Below are positions 33,445 to 43,530 of a stretch of 64,000 nucleotides of DNA, piece after piece. Each line of letters opens with the position of its first letter. Position 1 is the stretch's first letter. The DNA comes from Carposina sasakii (lineage: Eukaryota; Arthropoda; Insecta; Lepidoptera; Carposinidae). The position numbers and the translations under genes were made by a program. The notes under the pieces were generated by a model. That model had not been told where the DNA came from and made no database searches. It saw only the letters and a program-made list of their open reading frames with translations. The DNA is taken from NCBI GenBank assembly GCA_014607495.2, contig CP053167.1, positions 8,556,001 through 8,620,000 of the forward strand, given 5' to 3'.

Positions 33445-34015
33445 TATTGTACACAGAAAAAAACACACAAGATACAATATTTTAGAAGATAATGTACAAA
33501 GGCGAGCTTATCTCTAACAGAAATTTCTTCCAGCCAACCATTTAAAATGAAGTTATTAGCGAAGAAAAAGGAAATCATACGTGCCCAACCAAATAATAAA
33601 AAAACAATGTACTTAACATAGACAAACAATTAAATAAATATATACAATATATGTAACTAAATAAATACATATATACATTTTATAAAATAGAACAAAAACT
33701 ACGCATCATCATTAGACAGAAAGGTAGTGACTTCTTAACTTTTTCTTGAAGGTGCCAATAGATTGCGAGTCTCTTATATTATGAGGTAGGGAATTCCAGA
33801 TCATAATGGCATAAACCGTGAATGAATAGCCATATGCTCCAGAGTTATGGCGGGGAGTTTTGAGTAATGAAGCAGTAATGGATCTGAGGGGTCTGTCCCT
33901 AGAGAACAGGTATTCAAATCGCTCACTAAGATATTATAGGGAAGAATTTAAGTTAATGATTCTAAAAAGAAGAGTAAGTATAATATGGGCATTGCGACGA
34001 AGACGGGTGCCCTCG
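33445..34015 (-). mobile_element. CR1-like LINE, 3' end of ORF2 and 3' UTR
   Basis: On the - strand, coding sequence from about 34010 to the stop at 33712-33714 reads RFEYLFSRDRPLRS, LLKTPRHNSGAYGYSFTV, MIWNSLPHNIRDSQSIG and TFKKKLRSHYLSV. WNSLP-x-IR...FKKKL is the hallmark C-terminus of CR1/Jockey-group reverse transcriptases. One stop lies upstream of LSERF. The 3' UTR continues leftward to GGAAGAAATTTCTGTTAGAG and GCTCGCCTTTGTACATTATC. The same UTR piece also occurs at about 37660-37710 and 54005-54050. Confidence 0.7.
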
Positions 34016-34110
34016 AAATTGGTCAAAAGTGGCACCATGTGGTTCTATCGGCCCTTGGTGCTCTGCCTGCCCCGTGAGGGATGGGGCGTAATTGATATGT
34101 ATGTTTATTG
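33995..34110 (-). repeat. Repeat fragment shared with 296-375
   Basis: GGCACCATGTGGTTCTATCG, GCCCTTGGTGCTCTGCCTGC and CCCGTGAGGGATGGGGCGTA are the inverse of 300-370. Confidence 0.5.
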
Positions 34111-34177
34111 TACACATAGAATGCTGTGTCGTATTAACTCTTTCCGTCACGCTTTTAGATTAAGAATATTTTTAACA

Positions 34178-34190
34178 TATGTATGTAAGT
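34178..34190 (+). repeat. Left 13-bp target-site duplication
   Basis: TATGTATGTAAGT is repeated exactly at 36203-36215, on the other side of the 34191-36202 element. Confidence 0.8.
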
Positions 34191-34619
34191 AAGGAGTTGT
34201 TCCGTGACAGTTACCCAAACAACACTGTGTTCTTTCTGCTCAGTAAAAATATTATAAAAAATATAGTTAAAAGTGACGTTCTAAGCCTGTGCTATACATC
34301 GCTAGAAAGCCTGCGAAATGAGCTACTTACGAGTGATTACTGCAATAAAATCAGAAGCGCTGCACGGTAAATATAAGGATAATCATTGTTGTAAAACCGT
34401 TGTTCCTGACCTACGCAATTCGCACCACAGACTATATGTACACTCGCACGGCAGCGACGAGCCAACAGACGACACTTCCAGTTCGTTGTTATTCCGACAG
34501 CGCCGCTAGCGCCATCTCTTGTGTGCCCACTCGAACCAAAACTGCGACAACGCTTAATAACTAAATACAGACAGTTCACACGCAGCCTAAGACGCAATAA
34601 TACAAGTTTTCAATAACAA

Positions 34620-35366
34620 ATGGATAACCAAACGCAAATGCTATTAGAAAAAATCCAAGAACAAATGAAACAGCAGACTATAACTATAACGGAAACGGTA
34701 ACTAAAAATGTGGTACAGCAAATTGACGAACGATTTAAAAGGTTGGACGAAGAAAATAAACAACTCAAAACCGAAGTTAGAGAACTGAAAGAAAAAATTA
34801 CAGGGTTGGAAATGGCTAAAAAGAAAAATAACATACTTCTCTTCGGATTAAAGGAAGATTCACATGAAGAGGTGAATTTTGTAAAAAAAATAACTGAAAA
34901 ACTCAACGATTACCTTGGACTCAACCTGCAAGAACAGGAAATTGCGAACGCCTTCAGAATTGGAAATAAAAAAACTTCTTCGCGGCCTATTTTAATTTCA
35001 CTTGTATCCTACTGGAGGAAAACGGAAATAATGAGAAGCAAAAAGAAATTACCTCCGGGCATATACATGAAAGAAGATTTTACGAAGGAAATACTAGAAA
35101 CACGCAAAAGTCTACAAACAAAGCTTGAAGAAGAACGGAAAAAGGGTAACATAGTTTATTTAAAAGTAGATAAGCTTATAGTCAAAACCCAAACAGAGGC
35201 AAATCGCGAAAAGAGGAGAAGGGAACCATCATATTCACCTAATCCCAGAATATCACAATCAGATAAACCACTACATGTAGCCCCGAAAAAAGCCAATACA
35301 ACTAACGCGTACGAGTATATGGCACGTGCTAGATCGAACTCTATGAGGGAGAAGACCAGTTCATAG
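34620..35366 (+). CDS. Retrotransposon ORF1 protein (coiled coil plus RNA-binding-like domain)
   Basis: 248 residues, uninterrupted. Residues 1-65 are heptad-rich (NVVQQIDERFKRLDEENK, LKTEVRELKEKITGLE), predicting a coiled coil for oligomerisation. Residues 68-165 begin KKNNILLFGLKED, continue LNDYLGLNLQEQEIANAF and RIGNKK, then RPILISLVSYWRK. This pattern matches the RRM-like core of L1/RTE-type ORF1 proteins that bind the element's RNA. Residues 165-195 resemble the following CTD-like segment (GNIVYLKVDKLIVK). The tail (195-248) is basic and Ser/Pro-rich. There is no zinc knuckle. The ATG is the first in frame, 430 bp into the element. It is Lys/Glu-rich, unlike the host genes. An intact ORF1 on a dead element suggests youth. 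The function assignment is by architecture, not database search. Confidence 0.75.
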   Translation: MDNQTQMLLEKIQEQMKQQTITITETVTKNVVQQIDERFKRLDEENKQLKTEVRELKEKITGLEMAKKKNNILLFGLKEDSHEEVNFVKKITEKLNDYLGLNLQEQEIANAFRIGNKKTSSRPILISLVSYWRKTEIMRSKKKLPPGIYMKEDFTKEILETRKSLQTKLEEERKKGNIVYLKVDKLIVKTQTEANREKRRREPSYSPNPRISQSDKPLHVAPKKANTTNAYEYMARARSNSMREKTSS

Positions 35367-35468
35367 CAACCAACATACACATATAGCCGGAACAACGAAA
35401 ACGATCACCGTAATACGAACCAGCAACAGAATAATAAGAGAAACACTCCCCCAAGCCGGCTGGTCCCC

Positions 35469-36106
35469 GTGGGGGAAAATGACCACAACCCTCCACTGAA
35501 AAAACCAGAAATAACTAGTCAAAATCTACTACATATTGGAACATTTAATGTACGTACTCTAGCATCCACAAGCAAATATATCGAACTAATGCATTCATTA
35601 CAAAGAATAAAAATCGACATATTAGGCTTAGCCGAAATTAGGCGAATGGGTTGTAATATCGAAGAGCACAAAGAATTTATATTTTGTTACAAAGGAGAAA
35701 CGCCTGGCCTGCATGGAGTGGGGTTTTTGATAAAAAAAGAGTTCAAAAACAACATAATAAAATTCTCAGGCTTGTCCGAGAGAGTGGCCCTACTTCAACT
35801 ACAATTCAATAGAAGACAAAAGTAATCGATGTCCTGCATCACAGCCTACGATTAAAATGGCGATGGGCTGGGCATGTAGCACGATACAGCGACAAACGAT
35901 GGACTGTGGAAGCGACGAAATGGATTGGACCTAGCGGGAAAAGACGGAAAGGACGCCCGATAAAACGATGGAGTGATGACATTATTGACACAGCTGGAAA
36001 GGAATGGCTAGAACGAGCTAAAGACAGAGAAAGTTGGAGCACACTGGAGGAGGCCTTTACCCAATCAGGGGTTTCCATCAAAGAAGACATAGAACTGAAT
36101 TCCTAA
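35469..36106 (+). pseudogene. Retrotransposon ORF2 remnant: endonuclease start fused to RT C-terminus
   Basis: The first frame (35469-35825) encodes LLHIGTFNVRTLASTSKY, IDILGLAEIRRMG and HGVGFLIKKEFKNNIIKF. These are the first two motifs of an apurinic/apyrimidinic-like endonuclease: Asn of FNVRTL and metal-binding Glu of AEIR. It ends at TAA (35823-35825) after FNRRQK. The second frame starts at the junction (about 35819) and runs KVIDVLHHSLRLKWRWAGHV, ARYSDKRWTVEATKW, KGRPIKRWSDD and AGKEWLERAKDRESW to the stop at 36106. That is the C-terminal tail homologous to the WQWAGHIARRTDG tails elsewhere in the window. The junction is out of frame, and about 2 kb of coding sequence normally between them is absent. 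No reverse transcriptase or nicking activity is possible. Confidence 0.8.
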
Positions 36107-36202
36107 AAACGAATAACTTATTAGTGTATGTATTAGTCATGTATGTATCATTTATATTTAGGTGATGGGAAATAAAGAAGGCTTTATTATTATTATTATT
36201 AT

Positions 36203-36215
36203 TATGTATGTAAGT
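36203..36215 (+). repeat. Right 13-bp target-site duplication
   Basis: TATGTATGTAAGT directly follows the (TTA)n tail and is identical to 34178-34190. Confidence 0.8.
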
Positions 36216-36289
36216 TTTAGCATTATTAACAATAAAAAAATCATATAAAGTAGGAAAAAAAATTATTTATTAAGGTTTTCGAAAAATGA

Positions 36290-36312
36290 GGTGGTTAGTG
36301 CCACTAACCACC
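36290..36312. repeat. 23-bp palindrome, left copy
   Basis: GGTGGTTAGTG, one base, CACTAACCACC: perfect 11-bp arms. It is repeated with a different central base at 36666-36688. About six flanking bases on each side are also similar in direct orientation. Confidence 0.75.
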
Positions 36313-36665
36313 ATTGACTATTGATACAAACATTTAATGATAATTTACGCATTTCGATGTGAATACACTGCAAAAAACTTAAGAGTAGTAGTATTTTCAT
36401 GTAAATATATATAAAACAGATAAATGAGAATAAACTTAATAAAAAACATTGAAGATAAAAGCTAACTTACTTACCTGTTATTTTTTTTTATAAAACACGC
36501 AATTAAAATTACGTAAGTGCAATATTCAATCAACTAAATTGAGTTGTCATTCTTTCATTTGGCGGTATATTCGGTCGTATCTTGTCAAGCATGAATCGAA
36601 CTTTCATGATAGTTCAACCGATTATAAGTAGATGGCATAGATTTTAATTTAAAAAATCAGAAATA

Positions 36666-36688
36666 GGTGGTTAGTGACACTAACCACC
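36666..36688. repeat. 23-bp palindrome, right copy
   Basis: Same 11-bp arms with A at the centre (C in the left copy). The interval between the palindromes (36313-36665) is AT-rich with no coding frame. Confidence 0.75.
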
Positions 36689-37097
36689 AAGACTGAAAGA
36701 GTTAAGTGTCGCGTTGTTTAAAATTCCCGCGACATGGTGCCGCCGCTATATTTTGAAAACGTTTTGGGCGTTGCCAGTCTAGCCGGATTTTCGTCTTTTT
36801 GGCACCAAGATTACCTTTTATGGTAATAAAATCTCTAAAATTCACGTCGGGCGGGGACATTAAAATCTTAACCAATGGCAAGGCCATTCTAGGCTGAGGT
36901 CAATAACCGTGCGGGCTAGGTACATACAAGGCTTGTTGCCTCGAGCGCGCGGTCGGCTCATTACCAAAGCTTGTCTCAAAGGGTTAGGAACTAATTTGAA
37001 GCCTAAGTTTAATTCCTCGTTCCTTACCTATTATAAGTATTACTTTCTGCTGTTTTGTAATTCAAATAGTCGCAATTGTGCAACTAATTAATTTAAC
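36689..37097. other. Unassigned, moderately GC-rich
   Basis: Contains CCCGCGACATGGTGCCGCCG and GAGCGCGCGGTCGGCTC. No convincing exon. It may be older transposon sequence into which the LTR-like element inserted. Confidence 0.3.
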
Positions 37098-37512
37098 TGT
37101 GATAAGTGTCGCCACTTCGAACTAGGTTCGGTGGCGATTTCGTTCGGATTTGGATTTCGTTCGGACTTGTATTTCGATTGGATTTCGATTTGGATTTGAA
37201 TTGGATTGGATTTGGAGTATTCCAAGGATTTGCCGAAAATTTGCTTAACGGAAGTGACCCGCCGAGCTCACCCACACCTGCCGAGCATTCCGTCGGACTT
37301 TTCGCATCGCTGCCTCGGCTGCTAACGGGGATACGTCTCGCCCGAAGTTACGTGTCTTCTTTGTAAACAATTTTAATATTTATCAGAGAAACCAGGATTA
37401 GTCACCCACGACCTGTTATCGCGTTCACTTTAATAAATTAGTCTCGTGTTCAAAAATTGTTTTTTATTTTAATCACTTAGTTTTACCGTATTTTTCTTTT
37501 GTTTTAAATTCA
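37098..37512 (+). mobile_element. Possible solo LTR
   Basis: Starts TGTGATAAGTGTCGCC and ends TTTTAAATTCA, giving TG...CA ends flanked by TTAAC on both sides (37093-37097 and 37513-37517). AATAAA occurs near 37430, followed by a T-rich segment, as in an R-U5 region. An imperfect GATTTG/GGATTT array (about 37136-37216) lies in the U3-like part. The 5-bp duplication could be coincidental, and no internal retroviral-type genes are present. Confidence 0.45.
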
Positions 37513-37517
37513 TTAAC

Positions 37518-38204
37518 TGGACCTGTCCACTTCTTGCCTGTAATAGGGGAAGAAGGGGACAGCGTTTCATAAGTTCACCTTTGTATAACTTTATAGTTCA
37601 ATAAATATTTTTCTATCTATCTACACAGAAAAACACATTCCCGATAAACATTTAAAAAGATTATGTACAAAGGCGAGGATATCTCTAACAGTTATTTCTT
37701 CCAGCTAAAATTGTGTGAATAAAAAAAAAACTTTATTAATACAGTTTTTTTTAAACTAGACCAAGATAGAGACATCATCAATATCATCATCATTATCTTT
37801 CAAATAGACCTATCTAATCAATGGGAAATTCGGCTCGCAGGCAAAATTGTGATTGGTCGCTAGTAGAGTTGGTACCTACATGAATCACTGGAACAAGTCA
37901 AGGCCCAAAACTTTGTCGTAGCTAAGGAAAACATTAGTATTTATCCTTCACAACTTTTAAATGACTTCATCCTAACTACGGTCATTATGTCGATTTATGG
38001 CTCAATTTGTGTCCTATCTAACGACAATCGATATTACGTTATCAGAGCTTTTAATCTTGACTATCATGTAAGGTGCTTATTAGGTTTGAATTCATAGCTT
38101 GTAGTCTAGGTTTTGAATCTTTTGAAACAAAAAACAGTAAGTAATAGTAGTTTACCCTAAACTCTTAAAGCGGTATTATTACTATTGTGTGAGAGAGACG
38201 CATA
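37518..38204. other. No gene; CR1-like LINE tail fragment
   Basis: About 37660-37710 (ATGTACAAAGGCGAGGATAT, TTATTTCTTCCAGCTAA) matches the CR1-like 3' UTR of 33445-34015. The rest is AT-rich. Confidence 0.4.
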
Positions 38205-38212
38205 ATATAGAG

Positions 38213-38364
38213 CAGTGGTTCTTAAAGTGGTCCAGGTGGATCCCCAGGGTGGGGGCTTCACAATTTCACAATTAATTTGTATGAGGTGTAGGCCTGTAGG
38301 GGCTTTACGAGAACCAGTTCACTTTTGAAAGGGGTCTATGAGAAAAAAAGTTTGGGAATCCCTG
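38213..38364 (+). mobile_element. hAT-type MITE with 8-bp target duplication
   Basis: Begins CAGTGGTTCTTAAAGTGGTC and ends AGTTTGGGAATCCCTG, typical hAT inverted termini. Flanks are ATATAGAG and ATATAGAT (7 of 8 identical). 152 bp. Same family as 56463-56649, in opposite orientation. Confidence 0.85.
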
Positions 38365-38689
38365 ATATAGATTGACATATTCCTTTCACAATGATAGCAA
38401 TCCTGCTCTAAGAATTAATGGAAAAACCTTATCTCGAGTTATAGGATCATAAATATGCCAGTACAATATTTATCCGTGTCCTTATTATGCATGTAGACCT
38501 CGGTGTCATAGAGAAGAAAACACTAGACCCAGGCTAGCTAGGGCCATGTATTCAGCGAGATTTGGGAGTGACACTGCATAAAAACTACCGTCCCCTGTAT
38601 TCCACGCATCAGTTGTAAATTTTGACGTTCCCTTAGCCAATAAAAACTAGTTGATCTCTTCGCAACTGCACCACCTTTAGTGCCTCGAA

Positions 38690-38915
38690 CACACCAAATG
38701 CGTATACGTGCACGTACCGCTAAGTTGTCAAGTTGGACCTGTATGAGACAGAACACACCAGATGCGTGTGCGAAGACGTAAGCGTACCTACACGTATGCT
38801 TAACCCTACGCAATGCGTATGCGTAAGCGTGTGCTTTGACGTATGCGTATCTCGGTGTGACATCGGGTTACGCCGTAACGTACGTGGTTATGTTACGCAT
38901 CCGATGTGTTTGGGG
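38690..38915. repeat. CG-rich repeat with GTATGCGTA iterations
   Basis: AACACACCAAATGCGTATAC and AACACACCAGATGCGTGTGC at the left face an inverted CGCATCCGATGTGTTTGG at the right. The middle repeats GCGTATGCGTAAGCGTGTGC-like blocks. This suggests a small inverted-repeat element of CG-rich composition. Confidence 0.45.
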
Positions 38916-39308
38916 GTTAAGTGATTTTTTTGTAGTAAACTTTGTCTTTGGCTTTAGGATGTAATCTGCGCTCGGTCCCACTATAAATTGGTACGATGTG
39001 GCACAATGAAGTAAAATGATCACCAATATGTACCGTTCCTAAATATTTTTATTGAGTCTTCAAATACATCAATTTTCACATGGAAGCTGTCATACAATCA
39101 AGCAAGATCATCAATCGTATCCCTCAATCGATCAGTTGAAACTTTGTTCTTTCGATATAACAACATTTTCAATCATACAAAAATGTGAATAGGCACCTAC
39201 ACATTTCGCAGCAATTTTGGCAAGAGAAAGATTTTAGTTCCATGCTATTTAGGTGGTCTTTTTCTTGAAGGAAGGAAAGTTTTATTAACATTTTTGTGAC
39301 TTTATCTA

Positions 39309-39570
39309 CAGGATGTAACAGAAGGGGTTAGCAAGCATATTAATAAAAATCTACGAAAACAGACTAATTTAGAGAACCTATGCACCAATTTTGAGACTCG
39401 GAATGACATGTTTATTTTTCCAGAGACTATGGAAAATTTCTAAACAATATGAGGAAAGTTTATACAATCTTGAAAAATATGATTTCTGGTCTAAAATTTT
39501 GTGAATGGGTTTTCTAAGGTGGGCTATTTTTATAGCTATTCTCTTAGCATAAACCTGTTGTTACACCCTG
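39309..39570. mobile_element. MITE, CAGGRTGTAACA family
   Basis: Left CAGGATGTAACAGAAGGG and right CCTGTTGTTACACCCTG are inverted termini. 262 bp. TA flanks both ends, as in the CAGGGTG family, but the interior differs. Confidence 0.6.
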
Positions 39571-39754
39571 TATACACAAAAATGTTCGGCTTAAGTAAAT
39601 TTAAGTGCTTATTCTCGAAAAACCGGTGTACTTCTGTGTTTAGGTGTTATTAAATACTCAGTCTGAATGCAAATTCGTTTATGTATACGAAATGAGAGGA
39701 AAAGCGTAAACGCACCGAGGCCCGATGATGTTTTAACTAAAGTGTTATAATATG

Positions 39755-40022
39755 CTATTCATCATTATCATCATCAGACTATTGCGGTCCACTGCTGGAC
39801 GTAGGCCTCCCCCAGGGCACGCCACAAGACTGCCATGGGGAGTATTTGCCCATAGTCACCACGCTGGGCTGGCGGGTTTGTGACCACAGTGTGATTTTCG
39901 GCCTATGTTGTCAGTACGGGAGGCGCTGCTGCCCACCTTCCGGAAACCCTTAATCGCCTCGTACGATACCCACGGACAGGCAGGGGTAGTACAAACTCTA
40001 CTCTGCCGGCACCACGCGGCTT
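39755..40022 (-). mobile_element. RTE-type LINE 3' end
   Basis: CATCATTATCATCATCAGAC, TATTGCGGTCCACTGCTGG, GTACGGGAGGCGCTGCTGCC, TCTGCCGGCACCACGCGGC. Near full length for this 3' module (about 265 bp). Confidence 0.65.
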
Positions 40023-41938
40023 ATATTCCTTTTTTAAGTCAAGGTTAATATTTCAATAAATTTCAGTAATTCAATGAAGTAAAATTCTCAATGGACATAA
40101 AATTTGTATCTCACTTTTATTATATAAGTATACCTACCTATATTGTCTCAGTATTTATTTTAAGTATTTTTCCTTTATATTTATTTAAAGTATTTTTATG
40201 TACTCGTATACTAAGGCTTTTATAACATCTTTATCACTTATTATAATAAATTCTGAAGAAGTTTGGTTTACTGACTGCCATTTTAAATTTAAATTATCAA
40301 GAAAAATAAAGCTCAGCATAAGTACCTACTTTATTTAAATATCATCGCATTAAATTTTAAAGCATTAAACAATGCGAGACAGATAGTAAATTTTCCCATA
40401 TTTCTGAAACTTAATTTGATTTTATAGCCCAATGAAGATTTTAAAGACAGTATAGAACACTGAGCTATTAATATTTAATGCTCCTAGTCTATAAAATGGA
40501 GTGAATATCGTTATGATGATTCGAGAAATGTGTTCCACACGTGTTCTTCATGAACGAGTTGTAAAAAATTACTCAGGTACTAATCTACCATTCACTTACA
40601 GAAAGTTTTCTTATTAAATCGATGTAGTATGAATTTCCGGCCAATTTCAATACTAGAGATTACTAAGCAATATGCAAAAAATCTCTCGAGATCGGTTATT
40701 GATATTGACTGTAAATAGGGCAGAAAGCTTCCGCATTTCTCTGTCATACCACCTTGTTAGTTCAACTCGAAGAAAAGCAAAGGAAACTATGTTCACACAG
40801 CCGATGTCTTTAGTAAAATGATTTCTAAATCGTGTTAGATATGGAATATGATTATCATCCTAAAACATGTGTAAATTTAAAGATTATCATTTTTTTAAAT
40901 AACTTACGCCCATGGAAGATAATAGTATAATTAATACCAAAATAACATTTTACTTAGTCTACGCAGAATCTCCGCAAGTAGGTAGATAATAAAATAGTAT
41001 CCCCAAATCATAGTTGCTGTACCTTCGGCGACTAATTTTATGGACCATAAAGAGCCCCAAACAAGATATTGGCTTACCGACACTAGTTTTATGATTTCTG
41101 TTCTTCTTGAGATCTTTTCTCTAGACGATGCGGGTACGACACGATTATTTATAACAGATGTAGCATACCAAGAATTGAATTTTGATGCTGGATTTTTTTA
41201 CAAGTTTCGATAATTAACTGTTAAAGAAAACATATAGAAACCTGTTGCCACCTCTGAACCTAAATCGACCTATTTAAAGTGAAATTTGTACATTTTCTTA
41301 TTTGTTAAACTTAAAAACTTGTTAGTCATGCATGTTAACGAAGGTCAAGTTCATTGAGTTCGAAAACCGCCATATTGGGTTAAATCTAACGTAGCCTTAC
41401 ATAGTCTAAATTTATTTTATAATCTACTTTCATTAATTATTCAAAATCGGACGATGGTTACTAACACATGTCCAGGTAGGGTAGTTACAGAGAAAAACGA
41501 CAACACCACCTTTGTCGAGCAAAATTTTCCCGAGTCCGCTTTACGAGCAATTGACATAAGATCTACAAAGCCTTTTCACAGAGAGAAATCTCGAGCATTA
41601 TTAAATAGATTACATTACCAGGAATCGTCTGACCTAATTTTGTTTTCCCATCAAATCTTGAGCTGAATATAAGGCAGATTAATCAGTAAATCGCCTTCAA
41701 AGGATTTTATTACAGTTGGAACGTAAATAATTTAATTTCTTCCGCTAATATTTACTTTTTTGCCAATCTTAAGGCTTTCGAGGCTGGGATTCAAATCCAA
41801 TTTGTTAATAAAATATTTGTAGTATTTTCAGTAGCTGTTCGGTAATATCTACCGTTTGGCGAATGTACGCTCTCCTTTATTTTCTTTTCGGATGCTTATG
41901 TGGGTACTTGGAGACTGGTGGTGTAGTAACATTATAAT
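40023..41938. other. Gene-free stretch
   Basis: AT-rich. The 70-codon frame at 41454-41666 (MVTNTCPGRVV...) has no domain I recognise and no upstream splice context; I leave it unannotated. Confidence 0.35.
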
Positions 41939-42260
41939 ACTACCCGCATTCGTATTTATTCGGCTGTGCTGACCGCGTTCGCCCGCCGCTCGCACTTGCA
42001 ATTCGACCGGCCGACACTACGTTCGTGTCATTATATTCGCGACCGCGACTTCGCGTGTGTCGTGCACCCTCGACCTACCTTTATAAAACGAATAACAACC
42101 CTTAATTCGCTAACTGGGAAGGCGAGACCTCGAGACCAGGGCCCTGGAAGTAGCAGTAGCCAGCACCGGATGACGAAGATGATGAGTGGTGTTATGAGTT
42201 GCTAACTGCATCAGTGAGGCGACCCACATTAGTTCCGATAATTGTTTCCCGTAACTAGTT
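41939..42260. other. GC-rich island of unknown role
   Basis: Locally GC- and CG-rich (GCTGACCGCGTTCGCCCGCC, TTCGACCGGCCGACACTACG, GCGACCGCGACTTCGCGTGT) between AT-rich flanks. It ends with an acidic-coding stretch if read in one frame (DDEDDEWCYELL). The 79-codon frame from 41966 is Arg-rich without a known domain. It could be a promoter/5' exon or an old element; no matching copy exists elsewhere in the window. Confidence 0.3.
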
Positions 42261-42715
42261 ATTAGCCCAATTAGTTATCTAAATTATTAGAATGTCCACT
42301 TTCTTTCTATTCGTCTATAAATTCTATATCTACCTACGACTTGTAGGGTTCTCCTACAGTAGCTTAGGAGAAAAGCCAACAAATGTAATTTGAGGACTTA
42401 GTACATTTCTGATTTAAATTTTAACTGATTGTATAGATGGAATTGATCGGGGAACACTGACCTATATTAGTTGAGAAGGCTTATTAAGTAAGACCAAAAT
42501 ATATTATGCTTTTAAAATTATGACTTTGTACTACCGTGTACATATAAGTTTAGAGTGAACATGAACGTGGTGGTGTGTATTTTATTGAGAGTTTCCATGT
42601 CGAGAGAGGTTACAGTTCAGTCCAGTAAAAATATTAAAATGCATCTCTCAAAAATAGTTTGAGTTATTTAGAAAGACCTCATTACGATATTGTACATAAT
42701 ACCTACTTCTAAAAT

Positions 42716-42965
42716 GATGAATGATGATCTCCGACCGTATTTCGGCCAAGGCGACCAATCTCTACGGAGATTGGCCAGGTACGTAGGATATATTATAGTG
42801 CACAAGTGTGTGCACTATAATATATCCTGTGCAAACACATATGCATTCTCTATTCCGTTACTCTCATAGTCCGATAGGACGGAAAGCCGACACGACCGGA
42901 GAGAGATCAGGCGCAGGACCAACGGTTTTACGTGCTTTCCGAGGCACGAGCTAATGTTGCAAAAT
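42716..42965 (+). mobile_element. SINE-like repeat containing a perfect hairpin
   Basis: CCAAGGCGACCAATCTCTAC, GCATTCTCTATTCC, CACGACCGGAGAGAGATCAG and GCAGGACCAACGG followed by CGTGCTTTCCGAGGCACG. I recognise this as a widespread lepidopteran interspersed repeat, here truncated at its 3' side. A hairpin at 42785-42828 has perfect 20-bp arms (AGGATATATTATAGTGCACA) around a 4-base loop. A diverged part occurs at 1928-2010. Confidence 0.6.
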
Positions 42966-43382
42966 TGTTACTTGTAAAATATTTAAGTACCAGGTACCAG
43001 GTACCTATTTATTTGGCTCTATTCATAATATTAAACCAAATTACTTTGCACGAATATTTTAAACTCCCGCGAAATTATTAAACATAATTTCGGAACTTGG
43101 GAGGAATTAACTTATTTCGTAACATCTCGCTACATTCCCAAAGTTTCCTCGTTAGGGAATATTTTTCGCATTGCAAATATATCACAGAGTTTTGGTTTTG
43201 TTGGCTACGAGTAAAGGGTACTGGTAAGTATTATTTATTTGCAGTTTTCGGGGATAATTTTACAGTATTTTAATATATTATATAGGTATGTAGTGTCGAA
43301 GATATGAATAGCAACACCATTATGTATTCCCATTGGTATCATATGAGTTGATTTAAGATTTTCGGAAGGTTACGAGTACTAG

Positions 43383-43530
43383 CAGCGCCTCCCGTATTGA
43401 TATATTCCGTCACATTGCGGTCAACAATCCGTATTCCCAGCATGGTGACTAGAGACAGAAATCTCCCTGTAGCAGTAGCCTTGTGACGTTCCTTGGGCTA
43501 GGCCTGCGTCCAGATACTGCAATAGGTGCA
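43383..43530 (+). mobile_element. Decayed RTE-type LINE 3' end
   Basis: GCAGCGCCTCCCGTATTGAT, CAGCATGGTGACTAGAGACA, GTAGCCTTGTGACGTTCC and a diverged TGCAATAGGTGCATGTGATG end follow the order of the RTE module, with many substitutions. Confidence 0.5.

Larger units (their letters stand above)
34191..36202 (+). mobile_element. Internally deleted RTE-like non-LTR retrotransposon
   Basis: A 2.0-kb insertion complete at both ends. It is bounded by a 13-bp direct repeat and ends in a (TTA)n run at 36184-36202. Layout: 5' UTR of about 430 bp, ORF1 (34620-35366), the N-terminal third of an apurinic-type endonuclease (35469 to about 35820), then directly the C-terminal tail of ORF2 (about 35819-36106) and a short 3' UTR. 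The entire reverse transcriptase and most of the endonuclease are missing. Because both ends and the target duplication are intact, it is not a 5'-truncated copy. Either an internal deletion followed insertion, or an already shortened RNA was mobilised in trans. The short endonuclease and tail pieces remain readable. Confidence 0.85.

Noticed and set aside
33860..34192. 110-residue + strand frame
   Set aside because: The - strand encodes the recognisable CR1-like C-terminus (WNSLP...FKKKL) over the same bases.
34610..34906. 98-residue - strand frame
   Set aside because: Antisense of the Lys/Glu-rich ORF1; Ser/Phe-rich composition is the expected shadow.
41454..41666. 70-residue frame MVTNTCPGRVV...
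   Set aside because: No domain, no neighbouring exons, and length within chance expectation.
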